Below are positions 25,045-36,955 of a stretch of DNA of 64,000 bases, piece by piece. The position numbers were made by a program, and so were the translations under genes. Position 1 is the first letter of the stretch, and every line of letters begins with the position of its first letter. The stretch covers positions 18,551,561 to 18,615,560 of the forward strand of contig NC_052618.1 in assembly GCF_016545825.1 (NCBI RefSeq). Reading direction: 5' to 3'. This DNA is from Eucalyptus grandis (Eukaryota > Streptophyta > Magnoliopsida > Myrtales > Myrtaceae). The notes under the pieces are model-generated. The model was not told the origin of the DNA, did no database searches, and was given only the letters and a program-made list of their open reading frames with translations.

Positions 25045-25058
25045 GATTTAATATAAAA
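25045..25058 (-). promoter_or_regulatory. Candidate TATA box of the NLR
   Basis: The minus strand reads TTTTATATTAAATC, about 220 nt upstream of the ATG at 24825. It is the best TATA-like match in the first 300 nt upstream. Placement is by eye only. Confidence 0.4.
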
Positions 25059-25144
25059 GTCAGTTCGCCGTTGGTCGCCTCTATCAAGCCACCAATGTGG
25101 ACTTGCAAACAATGGAAGAATGGAAATGAATGACCCCATTTCAT

Positions 25145-27487
25145 CGTTCCTTGACCTGATCTGTCACCCTCACACTGTTTAAGTCTCCATCCTTTCCTTC
25201 ACTGGCAATGGACAAATATCTAATTAATGTTGACCAGTAGGTGAAAACATGTCTCGAGTGTTCATGTATTATTTTCCTAACTTTCACAGGTTTCTTAACA
25301 GAAAGCCCCTCAAATCAATCATTCAAGTGAAAACAAAAAACTCATTACACAGGAAAAAATTGAAGTTGTTTACTTTTTTTTTTTTTGCCAACCATAAGTG
25401 TTAGATTAGAATATGTTGAATTACTCAATCAGTATATTTATTATGATTATTTGAAAAGGTTACGACTAATTTCTAAAAGAAATATGTTATGACTAACAAA
25501 GTCACGAGGGATGTCATTTTTGTAATTTTGTTGATAAAGATCTTTTGCATGATAAGGGAACATAATAAATTAGATCATCATATAAAGTAAGCTTTTTTTC
25601 TTTTTTTAGTAATCTAAAAGCATCGATGTGGAGGTCAAACCCATGATATATCCCATAAAGCCGATTAAACTTAGGTCAGGCCTGTGTAGGTGACTCTAAC
25701 CCAAAATAGCTTGCACGCAACTTGTGGATGAACGAGCGATTCCCCACTTTCGAGCTGAAAATCTCACAATGCCCCAACCAAATACACCAATCTTGGGTTA
25801 AGCAAGCATAACGTTTTATTATAATGAGCAAGTGTATTTTGCATCTTGTATCATTTCTTAAGAAATATGACAATGTTGACATAAAATTATCGTACTAGAG
25901 ACATTCAATAATTGTACAATAGAAATGCTAAATAAATGTAACGATAAAGTAATAGTATTATATGATAGATATTCATATTATTAGCCTCGGAGATAGTTGA
26001 ATGTCAGGTGGCCAAAATTCTATGCGTTTGTTGGTCTCACATGACAAACACGCCCATCATAATTGGTAGGTTGGAAAGGTCAATTTACCCCCGATTCGGT
26101 AGATGCATTATGGCCGTTTGAAAATATTTTGACTAAGTAAAAACAATTAAAGTCATGAGGCAAATATTCTTTGTAATTAGGTTGAGTAGAAACTTTATCT
26201 AGTTAATAAGAAATTAATGCACATAAGAAAATTATCATATCTGAATAATCTATCTAGTCAGAAATGCATAACATTAGCTTAAGTGGAGCCTAGGTGGCCA
26301 CTTTTTTCATTGGAGAATGTGGCAAATCCAATTCTTGGAATAAGGAGAAGTCCTTTTTAAATTCTGTTATCTAGAATGCTAGGTGTCAATGTTAGATGCA
26401 GCCCTTAGGGAGGAAACTATTATTATATAATTACAAATAGAGATTCTCTCTCACATTGATTTTTGTAGGGGAAGTTAGTGCATAAATATTCTTTGTATAA
26501 AAAAAATACAATTTCTTAAAAAGAAAAATTACACCCAACAAAAACAATGTTAACATAAGCAAATTCAGAGTCGTCTCCCACAGAGACTGTTATTTGTATA
26601 GTTATATCGATCTATATCTTCACTTTGATATTCTATGTGAAGTTAGCACATAATTTTGGGTGAAAAAGTTTAATTTCTCAAAAAGAAAATTTACACCCAA
26701 CAAACACAATGGTAAACATAATCAAATTAAGACTCCCTTTCCACACAGAGAGATACTGTAGGTGAAAATGGAAAACAAAAGAGGTTGTATCAAGCATTTT
26801 ATTCTTTCTGGTCTCTTGAGGAAATATTACATAGGGACAAATTTGGAACAAGCCCAACAAAGTATCACGCATAAAATCTAATCGCATCCAGAAAAAAAAC
26901 CAAAGAGCCCTTTGTGGTTGGTGGGTTTCCTCAAGAACTTTTCTATATTTTAAGAGGGGCTTCCATCGTTAACTAATTTAACCATAAAATTAGATGTTTG
27001 CCGTTGAAAAGCAATCCGTACCTATCAATTTTTAATGTATCGATAATATTGCGTATCACTCTTAATAAAAGCTACGTGTACTTGGCAAATGTATCTATTA
27101 TTTGGATAAATGACTTTCATATATGGTAATATTTTCATATGTTGTAAAAACATTCATTAATATGTTATTTTTAGGGATATTTCCTTTTTATTAATGCAAT
27201 ATCAACAAAATTTGGTGATTATCCAAAAGAAAAGCCTAAAACAAGATAACAAATATATATTTATCAATTTAGATACAAACATATTTCAGGGCAGTTATAA
27301 CGGTCAAACCAATTAAGGTTAGTTGGGCTTAATTTCCAATTCTCGGCAATTAAAATTCAAGAGAAGAACACAATTGAAATTCAGAAAGGTTTAGTGAAGT
27401 GTATATCAGTTGGGGCGAGTCCAATAGCTATGGCCTTTAACGTCAAAGATTCCAACTTTAACCACCTCTCCCAAGATTTGTCTCTGT
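25145..27487. other. Gene-poor region upstream of the NLR
   Basis: No recognisable coding region. It contains a tandem duplication at about 26470-26760 and poly-A/T runs. Confidence 0.55.
26470..26760. repeat. Tandem duplication of about 165-bp unit
   Basis: 'gaagttag..cataa', then an 'aatttctcaaaaagaaaa'-type stretch and 'ttacacccaacaaa.acaatg.taa', occur twice, starting near 26470 and near 26639, with moderate divergence. Confidence 0.65.
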
Positions 27488-28160
27488 TAGGGATGTGTAA
27501 AAGAACTAGGAACCACTTAGATCGCCTAGAATAGAATCAGACTGAACTGGACCAGATCTAACCAAAATCGATGGTTCCCATGGAGGCTAGTCTAGTTCCC
27601 GATTCTAATTTAGTGAAATTGGTGAATACTGATTTGATTCCCAGTTCTAGGCATGAAACCGCCTACACACCCACCCGAATTGGACGGAAATATATATATT
27701 TAAAAAAGATTTATTTCAAATATTTAATAATTTTGTAATTTTTCGACCAAATATATATGTACATATATGTATATTTGTAGTTATTAGACATTATTAACTA
27801 ATTTTGTCTATCGGGTGTGTAATGGGATTAACCCCTTATTTTTATTTTTCATTCTAATAATCCATTTACTTGTTTTTTCAACCAAAACAAAATAAACAAA
27901 CGTAGAAGAAGCAGAGAATCCATTGGCGATGTCTATAAGAGCCAATGACTCATTTTAAGAGTATAATTAGGTCTTTCTTTAGCCATTCCATGATTAAATT
28001 ATGTTGACATTGAAAAGATTATGAATCAAGTGATTAATGTTTAAACTATTGTTAGGTTAAAGCTTTTAACGTGGAATCTAATTTTCCACTTGTTTCGATG
28101 TCAAGAAATCTTAAAAGGAACATATTATAACCTTCGAATAAATAAAGTTTTTAGCTAATA
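27488..28160 (+). mobile_element. Non-autonomous DNA-transposon-like repeat, copy 1
   Basis: It begins 'tagggatgtgtaaaagaac', followed by GGTTCC/GATTC-rich motifs and an A+T-rich core containing 'tatatgtacatatatgtat'. It is the reverse complement of 51290-51927 over several hundred bases. The start sequence and GGAACC-type subterminal motifs resemble hAT-like MITEs; this classification is inference. Confidence 0.55.
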
Positions 28161-28260
28161 AATATTATCTATTCAAGTGAAATGCCTGCTGTGATCTGGC
28201 TATCTTTAATGATAAAGTTTACAACCGACTGTCAGTAATGGTCAGACTTTGGTCTTCAAA

Positions 28261-28310
28261 ATTTAGAACCTTAGCAAAGACTCGAACCACAAGGAAGAAA
28301 GAGGAGATAG
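28261..28310. repeat. NLR-upstream-like fragment
   Basis: 'ttagaaccttagcaaagac' and 'gaagaaagaggagat' recur at about 30000-30047 and 37228-37275. At 30000 the preceding 38 bp match the NLR leader/promoter at 25013-25050. Confidence 0.5.
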
Positions 28311-28439
28311 TTACACAATATGAAGCCCGTTAATCTTAGTTTAGGCCTCAATTAAACACCGCTCAATTTCTTGGTCATAAAAATGGATGGTTTTCTACGT
28401 CATTGTTCCTTTGCTGGACCAGTCACCATCACCAATGTC

Positions 28440-28740
28440 CTTTCTCCTCCTTTTCTCTGCCCTAATGGACAGACATTGAGTAGGTACTCTCATGCTGTGC
28501 CACAGCTAAGGTACTAGTCATGATCCTTTCAATCTTGCATCCTTCGGCCCCGCAACCACTGCAAATGGTCCTTTCATCCTTTGTCATCGCTAATGTATTA
28601 GTCCTGATCCTTTCATCTTTTGCCACTGCAAATGGTCCTTTCATCGTTTTCCACTGCTAATGTACTAGCCCTGATCCATCCTTTCATCCTTTCCACCACT
28701 GCTAATGGACAAACGCTAATTAGGTACTAGTCTTAAACAC
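28440..28740. repeat. Degenerate minisatellite
   Basis: Repeated blocks of 'ccactgctaatg', 'tactagtcctgatcctttcat' and 'gcaaatggtcctttcatc' with an approximate 60-bp period. Parts resemble the stretch upstream of the NLR at about 25180-25215 ('ctggcaatggacaaat'). Confidence 0.55.
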
Positions 28741-29962
28741 ACTCTTTGTACAGATCAATGGAATCATATTTAAAATATAAATTTAACATTAAAATTAAGC
28801 AAATTGTCATATTAGAATATGATTGTAATTGTTACATTAGATGTAACTTCAAGTAAAAATTGTTGGATCAAAACTCCTAAGAAAATTAAACTTTTTTTAT
28901 TCCTATTTCTTGAATATTGCTACTCCGTGCATGACAAAATTAATATGGAAATGATTGTGAGCAACTATTGACATTGCTTCGTGGCCTCTGATTATAATTA
29001 TCACAAATGCTTGGGTTTACTTCTAACATCTATTATCCAAATATTGCGGTTATCACAAATTGATTTTCAAAGCCTTCAAAAATATACAATTATTAACAAA
29101 TAGAGTTATGTGTTTTTTCATAATTTATGAAACCTAATTATTTTCATTTTCAATTTTTTGAGCGAAAGCAAAACGCAGAAATGGTACTTAAAAAGTCTAA
29201 ACAAATGGAATAAGTTAACTATAGAAGTCAACAAAAATGATGATGGAATGTCATATGGAGTCTTTTCAGAATCGCTCTTGCATATTCCCAATTCATGACA
29301 ATCATTCTGACCAACGTCATCAAAATGAATATAGATCTATGGAAAAAAAAAAGACTTGGAAATTAACGATAAAGGAAAGTCCCAAGTTCTTATTTTGAAA
29401 CATATCTATTGTGAAACATTATCCACTAATAAAAAGATGTGGATGGAAATATAAGTGAAATATAGTATGGTGAATTTTTTTTTTTTACAGTTACCATTTT
29501 TTGCAAGATAAAAAATTAAATTTTATTTTCACCAACAGCTTTAATTGCTCGCATCATTTTTTAGAGTCAAAGTTCCGCCGTGCGTGGGTGAGGATGGACA
29601 CACTAATTAGTAGTACAACATGACCTTTGGGGTCAGATACCACTCGCATTAGCGGTGACTTGAAGTCGTTTCACACTTCCTCTACTGTGAATATTAATGA
29701 CGCGACTATCATGATTTCTTTTCTGAACGGCAAGACTCTTTAGTGAGGGGTCGAACTCCAGATTTATTTAAATAAATGGGCTACAATAATTTCTCTATTA
29801 TTTTAATTCGAGGTGATAAAGAGAAAAATATGTGATGAGTCTTTGTAACCAAGCATTACATTTTTTGTTTTGTAGTAAGCCAGATTTTGGTTCTTGACGT
29901 GATAATCTTTAGATTTTGGTGATGCAAACACAGTTAACTTTTTTTCTGAAATATTCTATTAT
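28741..29962. other. A+T-rich non-coding region
   Basis: No coding signal recognised. Confidence 0.5.
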
Positions 29963-30047
29963 CAATGGCTGAGATTCAATAGTAGAGATCCAACAATTTA
30001 GAACTTTAACAAATACACAAACCACCATAAAGAAAGAGGAGATTGGT
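29963..30047. repeat. Second NLR-upstream-like fragment
   Basis: 29963-30000 matches the NLR leader/promoter sequence at 25013-25050 with about five differences ('caatggctgagattca', 'gagatccaac'). It is followed by the 'agaaagaggagat' motif shared with 28261-28310 and 37228-37275. Confidence 0.65.
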
Positions 30048-32592
30048 ACATATTGTCAAGGATATTTAGAATATTTCCTAAGCTATCAAGAAAGAATAAA
30101 TCAAATTAAACCTCAGCTTTTTATTCCTTTATGCCGCCATTTTTAGTAATTTCATTTGAAGTAACTTCTCAATTTTGTCAAACATCATCTTTAGTCATTT
30201 CATCTTTAGAGGAAATATTTATCTCTAGCACAGATAATGGAGCTCGGCAACTTCACCTTAGTTTAGGCCTAAACTCAGCACCGATAGATTTCTTTTGTGT
30301 AGAAATGAATGATATTCTGTATTATTATTCCCATGCTTGAACAGTACCATCAACACTGTCTGGTCTCCATCCTATCCTCCACTGCTAATGAACAAACACT
30401 GATTGTCCACGAGTACTTGCGTCCATTGGTCCTTTTAGCTTTTTCTAAACGCATATTTTTTAAAGGTAGAGAGGGAGATAGATGGGACATCCTGCTAGCA
30501 ATGTCAAGTCAAATTAGGACCTGTTATTTGACTGTTCGACGACAGGCATGGGAGAGGAGAAGGCACATGCAATTTGGTTCTTTATTTTTTGCGCCGACGG
30601 TGGAGCGAGGTGAATTTGTTTGCACCGCTCGCTTACTCTATGCTTGACGGGCTAAAGTCTCGGACCGGTTGACTCGAGAGGACCCCGATTTCAAATTGAG
30701 CAAATATAATTATTTTGGCCACGGTGAGATACGAGTTTCTTCTCTCATGTGTATTGGGGATTGTGATTACCGGAGCCGAGTCGCGAGGAGGTCGTCCGGA
30801 GGCGAGGGTCGAGATCGCGATTCCTTGGACGAGGCTAAGCGGAGCTCTCCTAATTGCCGAGTGACGGTAATTTCTGGATGAATCGTGCGCGTGTGTGTGT
30901 GGAGAATGATTGATTGCACTTGCGCGATGCGCGTCCTCCGTTTGCGTAAATTCTTTTCTGCTTCTTGCTTTGGTGTATCCGCAGGCTAGTTGTGGGACTT
31001 TGTGTTGTTATGATACCTCTACAATGGAACAGTAGCTCGCTGATTTTGTTGTTAGATAAATCGATACGTTAATCTCATCGAAGTGTTGTGGTGTTCTTCA
31101 ATTCTAATATACATCACTGTATTTGTGATTTGTCCATTAATGTAACTGATAATATAGTGTTTGATCATTTCTTTCAAGACTATGGCTGAAGTTATCTACA
31201 ACTTCACTAATTATAGAATTTGTTCTAGACAACGACATCTTGAAACTTCAAGTTTATTTTTTGGGGAAGGGGGGTGATGTGCGTATCTTCATCTCTCGCA
31301 TCTATATTTACTTGATTAGATAGGGACATGAGAATAATGTTTTTCAGACTAAGATAGCAGGGATATGGTATGATGTGGGTTTAAAATGTATTACAAATAG
31401 GTGTCCTCTTGAAACTGGTCAACACTAGCTTTAGAAAGCCAGATTTGGCTTCCTGAACTGTCTATTTTGGTTGCGCTAATGACCGTCTTCATTTAATCAT
31501 TTCAGGGATAACAATAACAGTTCATGCTGCTGATATAATTGCTTTGTCAAAGGTGACTGATTGTTTCCTCTTCGTGTTTCTCTTGTAGTTCTATTCCGGT
31601 TGCTATAGTTCTTGACAATGGTGCTTTGATTTTGAGCGGCAGCTTACCTGCTTAGTGCTACCATAGGAGCACTGTCGTTTGCTCCAACCTAAGTCAATAT
31701 GTAGATCGGACGACACAAATGAAACGTGCAGTCTTGTTGAGCGTATACTACACCCGGAACCCATTGAAGTATGTTTCAAATAGTTGCGTAGAGGTCGCTT
31801 TTTAAGCCTCATTTTTGTGCTAAATTAGTCATGGATTTCCTCTCACGCTTGAATGTTCCACTCGTTTATGGTGCAAATAGGCACTTTTAAATTGAACTTC
31901 TTTACATCACATTGTTCAGTACTTATTCACTGGAATCATCATCATGGGTGATAAATGTATATGACTTACACGCACACCTTAGTGGTGTCACATGACTATG
32001 AATGTTTTCAAAGAAGCGTAACTTAACGAAATCGGTTAAAGATTAGATGGCCTAATGATATATTGCCTCAACAACTAGTTCTCAAAGAATTATCCTCTTT
32101 TGGAATTATCTATGGATATAACATTTTCCTGTTCTTCCCCATTTTTTTTATGCTTGTTGCTGTCCCATAATCCTTTAAGTTGAATCTATAGATATAGTTC
32201 CTTTTCACTGTCAATGACGATACCGAATGATTTGTCTCATTGTCCATTGCTTACACATTCTTATGTGATGGAATCCAATGCACTGTTTGATTTGCTTTTT
32301 GTTGCTTGATGATGTTAAGGAAAGAAGATTTCTAGTTTCCATGAACTTATTTTCATGTGCATGTTATTCTTGGAAACAAGATTTATATCGCATGGCCATA
32401 TATTCGTCTTAGAGGTCTCTAGCTACGTGTGCAGTTTTTGCGACACATGCTAAGATTAAATGTAGGACAGCAGACATGTGGTCTTTATCTGTGAATAAGT
32501 TGTAATTACATGTTTGTTTTGAAGGTTAACATGCCTTTATTCTCCTATGGTGTAGGTTTTGCTAGTTTGCAAGCGTGATATGCTTTTTTAAT
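30048..32592. other. Unassigned region, possibly 5' part of the GRF locus
   Basis: About 30530-30900 is G+C-rich and ends in donor-like sites, with acceptor-like sites downstream. This would fit 5' untranslated exons of the GRF zinc-finger locus that follows, but I see no domain and cannot fix any exon. Confidence 0.3.
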
Positions 32593-33039
32593 ATGGCGAC
32601 AAGAAGAATGAGGGCAACAACTTCTAAATCAAGTGGTGTAACTCCTAATGAGGTCGAATCGAGTTAACCTGCTATTGTGGTCTTCGATCACCACTTCTTA
32701 TTGCAAAAACAAAGAAAACGCAGGAAGAAGGTTCTATGGATGTGCTAAGTTTGATGGTCAGGTTGCTGCAATTTCTTCATGTGGGTTGACCAAAAAATAC
32801 CGGATCAAGCGAGGGACATGATAGTTGAACTGCTTGAAAGAAATCAAGCACTATCGGAGTCAAGCCAATCCGGATGCAACGACGATTATGTAAGCTCACC
32901 GATAGCTAAAATGAAGGCGCAAAAGGCGAAAAATGGACTTTTAAAGGAAGAGCTTGCAGTGAAGAAAGGGAAGATGCTCTATCAATTGGGATTTTTCTAT
33001 GCATGTGTTATATCATTATGGGGATTATATTTAATGTGA
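32593..33039 (+). pseudogene. GRF-type zinc-finger protein, decayed
   Basis: A plant GRF zinc-finger protein (small, nucleic-acid-binding Zn motif plus a C-terminal membrane segment) is spread over several frames. It starts MATRRMRATTSKSSGV at ATG 32593. After a frame slip it reads CYCGLRSPLLIAKTKKTQ, then after another RRFYGCAKFDGQ, and after a third CCNFFMWVDQKIPDQARDMI. It then continues open to the stop, ending in a hydrophobic segment (LGFFYACVISLWGLYLM). The CxCG, FYGC and CxFFxW elements are the family signature. At least three frame breaks make it non-functional unless the sequence has indel errors. Confidence 0.65.
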
Positions 33040-33211
33040 AAGCCAATGAGAAGTTTCTAAGTCTTCCATAGTACCTTGTTCTAAGTTTGTATTTAATTAC
33101 TTTATCCCGATTCTCTTTTGCCCTGTAAAATTAGGAAACTCATGTTGCGTGAAAATGTAAACAATTTCGTGTGTTCTTTCAGTGAATGCTATTTTGATGA
33201 TGATTTTTTAA

Positions 33212-33493
33212 ATGTTTTGTATTACGGTTGATACTCCTAGCGCTTGGTACTCCTCACGGAATATTTCGCTCGCACAAGCCTGTTACGGAATCACGAAATA
33301 CATATATCAGAATGGTAGCAAAATTCGTGGAACAGAACAACAAGGGATAGCATGTATCGGTCCGCCACAATTCCCCGGAAAATCGACGTCAAGGCTCGCC
33401 GAACGAATGAACAACCTTCCAGATTTCGAGGAGTTTGTTAGTGAAAAGTATAGTCAAAATCAAACCAGGTTGTCTGCAATGAACGAGAGATAA
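33212..33493 (+). CDS. Small open frame, not recognised
   Basis: 93 codons with fairly even amino-acid use (for example YGITKYIYQNGSKIRG, LPDFEEFVSEKYSQNQ). It is G+C-richer than its surroundings. No domain recognised and no clear splice partners. It could be a transposon scrap or the exon of a lost gene. Confidence 0.25.
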   Translation: MFCITVDTPSAWYSSRNISLAQACYGITKYIYQNGSKIRGTEQQGIACIGPPQFPGKSTSRLAERMNNLPDFEEFVSEKYSQNQTRLSAMNER

Positions 33494-34051
33494 GCAACGG
33501 AATAATCTCACCTACCCAACCGGCGTAATACCCGAGATGTCTTCCTCTCTTGTGGCGATATGGAAATCTCTAATCTGCCATTTGAAGTTCAACGAACAAA
33601 TGAAGATTTCTTGACCAGAAAAGGCTAAATCATATGATTGGAGTCATTTACAAAATTATCCATGGAGGAAAGTAGCGGGACTTTTAATCGAGTTTAACCA
33701 TCCCACGAGCGACGGCATGCCAATGGCTATCTTTGATGCTTCAAAGTCGAGATAAAACAATGTTCACTTTGCTCATACTTGTTTCATTTGCAACAAATGC
33801 AAAAAAAATTAGGACTAATTTGACGGAGAATAACAATGCTGGACCCTCGAGAGACAATATTTGGGAAAACAGATCCCAAACCATACTTTTTTAGGACACA
33901 ATAACTCTAGTGTAGATAGAACAGATATATATACATTATGTATTATGTGCTTAATGTGTAAAATTCTGTGTAATGCATGAGAGTGGGACCTTGATAAACC
34001 ATCACGTCACAACTGGAGATAGGAAATTAGAAATTTATTTGACGGACTTTG

Positions 34052-34097
<46 letters not shown>

Positions 34098-35048
34098 CGT
34101 CTCTCCATCTAGCATCACTCACGAGCCCGTGGGGAGAAGGAGAAGGGCCATTTAGTACCACGTGGAATCGCACGGGAAGACTTGACGACCACGAGGGTGA
34201 AGGGGGGGGGCGACAACGACGCGACGACGACTCGACAAAAGATCTTTCGAGGACCACGAGGCCTCCGTCCCTATTGTCCGAACATGGGGGGGAAGCATCC
34301 GAATCCACCCCCCATGGCATGCTACCTTATTTTTGACATTATGTAAGTTGTGAATATATATGGAGACTGTACTGAGGTGCTCAACAGATATAAAACTCCT
34401 ATTCAAATAAAGAAACTGAAAAGGAACATGCACGTACCATGGCATGCTGCCTCAGATACACGGATGCAAAACAAAGGTGCTCTTTTCTTAGGCGAGATAA
34501 ATTTGCACATTGCACTACTGCATCCAAGCATCATAAACAGATGGATTCGATATTCTCAAATGTATACAGCAAAAGGGACGAGTCATTAAACACAGCACGT
34601 TCTTTGATAATTACAAAATCACTAAAATTGATTGCTACAAAACACTACAAACCACAAACCATATAAGAAATTGGCCAGCAAAAACAGCACCCAAGATAAT
34701 GTTAAAGGAGAATTTCTTGTTGCAACTTTCATGAGACAAGACACATTTAGCAAGCACGTCAATCCAAGTCTACTATCTCGGGTGGTTGAACTATCTCGGG
34801 TGGTCCACCAGGTTCATCGTGCACTTGATTCATAAGTCGTGAGCTTTTAATTGTATATGGCGTGCCTTTTGTGACTCACTTCCAAATAGGCTTTGCGGGA
34901 GCAATTGAAGTATGAGATGACTGAGGCTGTGAACTCATTGGCGGTTGTAATGGTGGCTTCGGCTTTGGCTTCGGCTTCGACTTTATGGCAACATGTTTTT
35001 GGGACTGAGGCTGAGAACTTGCCTGGGGGTGCGATGGTGGCTTTGGCT
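33494..35048. other. Non-coding with simple repeats
   Basis: Contains a GA microsatellite and a G-run (34201-34210). The open frames across the GA tract are repeat artefacts. Confidence 0.5.
34051..34094. repeat. GA microsatellite
   Basis: About 21 perfect GA units. Confidence 0.9.
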
Positions 35049-36955
35049 TTACACCGATGTGCTTTCGAGATAAGTTCTTAATGCTTGAAGCTGCAAACTG
35101 TCTTGGAGTTGCAATGGTGGCTTTGACTTCACAACAACATGCTTTTGAAGAGCACTTTCAGATGACTGAGGCTGTGCACTAGCTTGGGGATGCGCTTTTG
35201 CCATTGAAGCTCCTAAAACTACTCCTCTGTCCGATTGTTTCGATAATCTTGTATCATTTGAGACAGGCTACAAAAGAATGGGTATGTTTTTAGTTCAAGG
35301 AGACAATCAGTTCCCATTGTAAAGTGTTAAAACATACTCACATTGAGAATTTGAAGGTTTTTTTTTTTTAGGAGTTGTGTAAACATACCATTTTCTTTTT
35401 CTTGTTCGGTTGTGACTGCCCTTGTATCATTTCCATTTCAATGGCGGGTCTTTTAAACTGAAAAAAAAAAAAAAACAAAACAAAAATCAAATGTGACAAT
35501 GTAATTACAACACATGAATGCATGGCTGGTGAGGTATTACTCACCGGGATTTTTTTAGGTCTGCCGCTAGCTATTGCATTGGCTTGAGCACGAAAAAATC
35601 CTTGTCGTTGATTAACACTAGCTTCAGCAAAAGAATTGGCTTGTCCACTACATCCACTTACATTAGCAGTAGCCCAACATCCTCTTTCATTTACACAAGA
35701 CTGAGCTTTAGCATTGGCTGAAGTATCTTGCACTGGTCTAGTGAGTTTTGTACAAGCATTGACTGAAGTATCTTCTGCTGGCACATCGACTTGAGCAAAA
35801 GCATTGGCTGAAGTATCTTCAATTGGTGCACTAGCTTCTGCAAAAGCATTGGCAGCAGTATCTTCTACTTGTGCACTAGCTTCTGCAAAAGCATTGGCAG
35901 CAGTATCTTCTACTTGTGCACTAGCTTCTGCAAAAGCATTGGCTGAAGAATTTGTCTGCCCATTATTATCTTGTACAAGTGCACTAGCTTCTGCAGAAGC
36001 AATGATGTGGCCTTTGGATCCTCCTTGAGTTGTACTTGCTGTTGCTGTAGCTTTAGCCTGCATATATATACATCATTAGTAAATTGAAATCTTCACATTT
36101 ATAACTTATAATGCATGAATCTATCACAACATACTTGTCTTTTTTTAGGCCTTGATCCACTGGAATTGGCTTGAGATTGAGCTTCAGGTGCATTTGCATG
36201 GGCTTAAAAAGCACATAGTAAGCATTCATGACAAGACAACAGGCTTAGAATCAACAAAATCAATTAGTTAAGAAATACCTTTCTCAAAGGACATCCTTTA
36301 CAATTATGTCCAACCACATGGCAAGTAGAACAAGTCATTCTCTTACCCTCTTTAGTCATTCTGTTCCCTTTTACAAGCTCAAGTGGTTGCTTTCTTCTAC
36401 TCCTTTTTGGCCTACCAGGCATCTTTTTGATCGGTGGGGGCTGAGGGGCTTCTTTATTAGTTTTGCCCCAAAATTTCTGTCCTCTCACAGTAGGCATCAT
36501 GAATTGATAAGCACTTAAGTATTTGTTCTTGTTATAGCAATCGGCTAGGTAGTCACCTGGATCATTTTTCTTGTGGTGTATTGCACATATAGCATGGCAA
36601 CATGGGATTCCACTAACTTCCCAAGCTCTACAAGAACAAGTATTCAAATTGAAGTCTACAACATATTTGTCACCATTTTCCATAATCTCGTATCCTTGAT
36701 CTCCATTCCATATCAAATGGCAATATCTACTAGCCACGTATTACGATGTAACTTATGCACAATCCTTGGACCATAATTCATTGTCCACTTAGCACATGCA
36801 TCCCTTTGACTATGCATTCTATTCATAATCATGATTCTAATATCTTCAAGCATACTCACAATGGCCTTGCACCTAGCTTCCACACACCTACCATTGAAAG
36901 CTTCACTAAGATTATTATCAACAACATCACATTTTATGTCAGTGTCAAACTAGGT
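35049..36955 (-). mobile_element. Mutator-like (MuDR-type) transposase gene, 3' half
   Basis: The minus strand reads KCDVVDNNLSEAFNG and VEARCKAIVSMLEDIRIMIM, the region just before the SWIM finger of plant MULE transposases. After a frame break near 36740 comes YVVDFNLNTCSCRAWEVSGI, then PCCHAICAIH: the SWIM finger CxCx(n)CxH. A zinc knuckle follows, CSTCHVVGHNCKGCPL. Downstream exons with good splice sites are visible: 36057-35545 (alanine-rich repeats), 35457-35389 (ends KKKKM|GTATGT) and 35267-35049 (stop TAA). The catalytic DDE part is missing, cut off at about 36955. This is a transposon remnant rather than a host gene, though the intact tail exons are worth noting. Confidence 0.75.
35730..35975 (-). 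repeat. 45-bp coding tandem repeat in the MULE tail
   Basis: The repeat unit encodes ANAFAEASAQVEDTA (15 residues). Two near-identical units are flanked by several diverged ones, all in frame. Confidence 0.85.

Noticed and set aside
29741..29760. Possible SINE B box on the minus strand (GAGTTCGACCCC)
   Set aside because: No matching A box at the right distance, and no poly-A tail or target duplication found.
33973..34336. Open frames across the GA tract
   Set aside because: Pure products of a dinucleotide repeat and a G/C-rich patch; no domain.
35730..35975. CRISPR-like spacing of repeats
   Set aside because: Head-to-tail 45-bp coding repeats without unique spacers, in a plant transposon gene.
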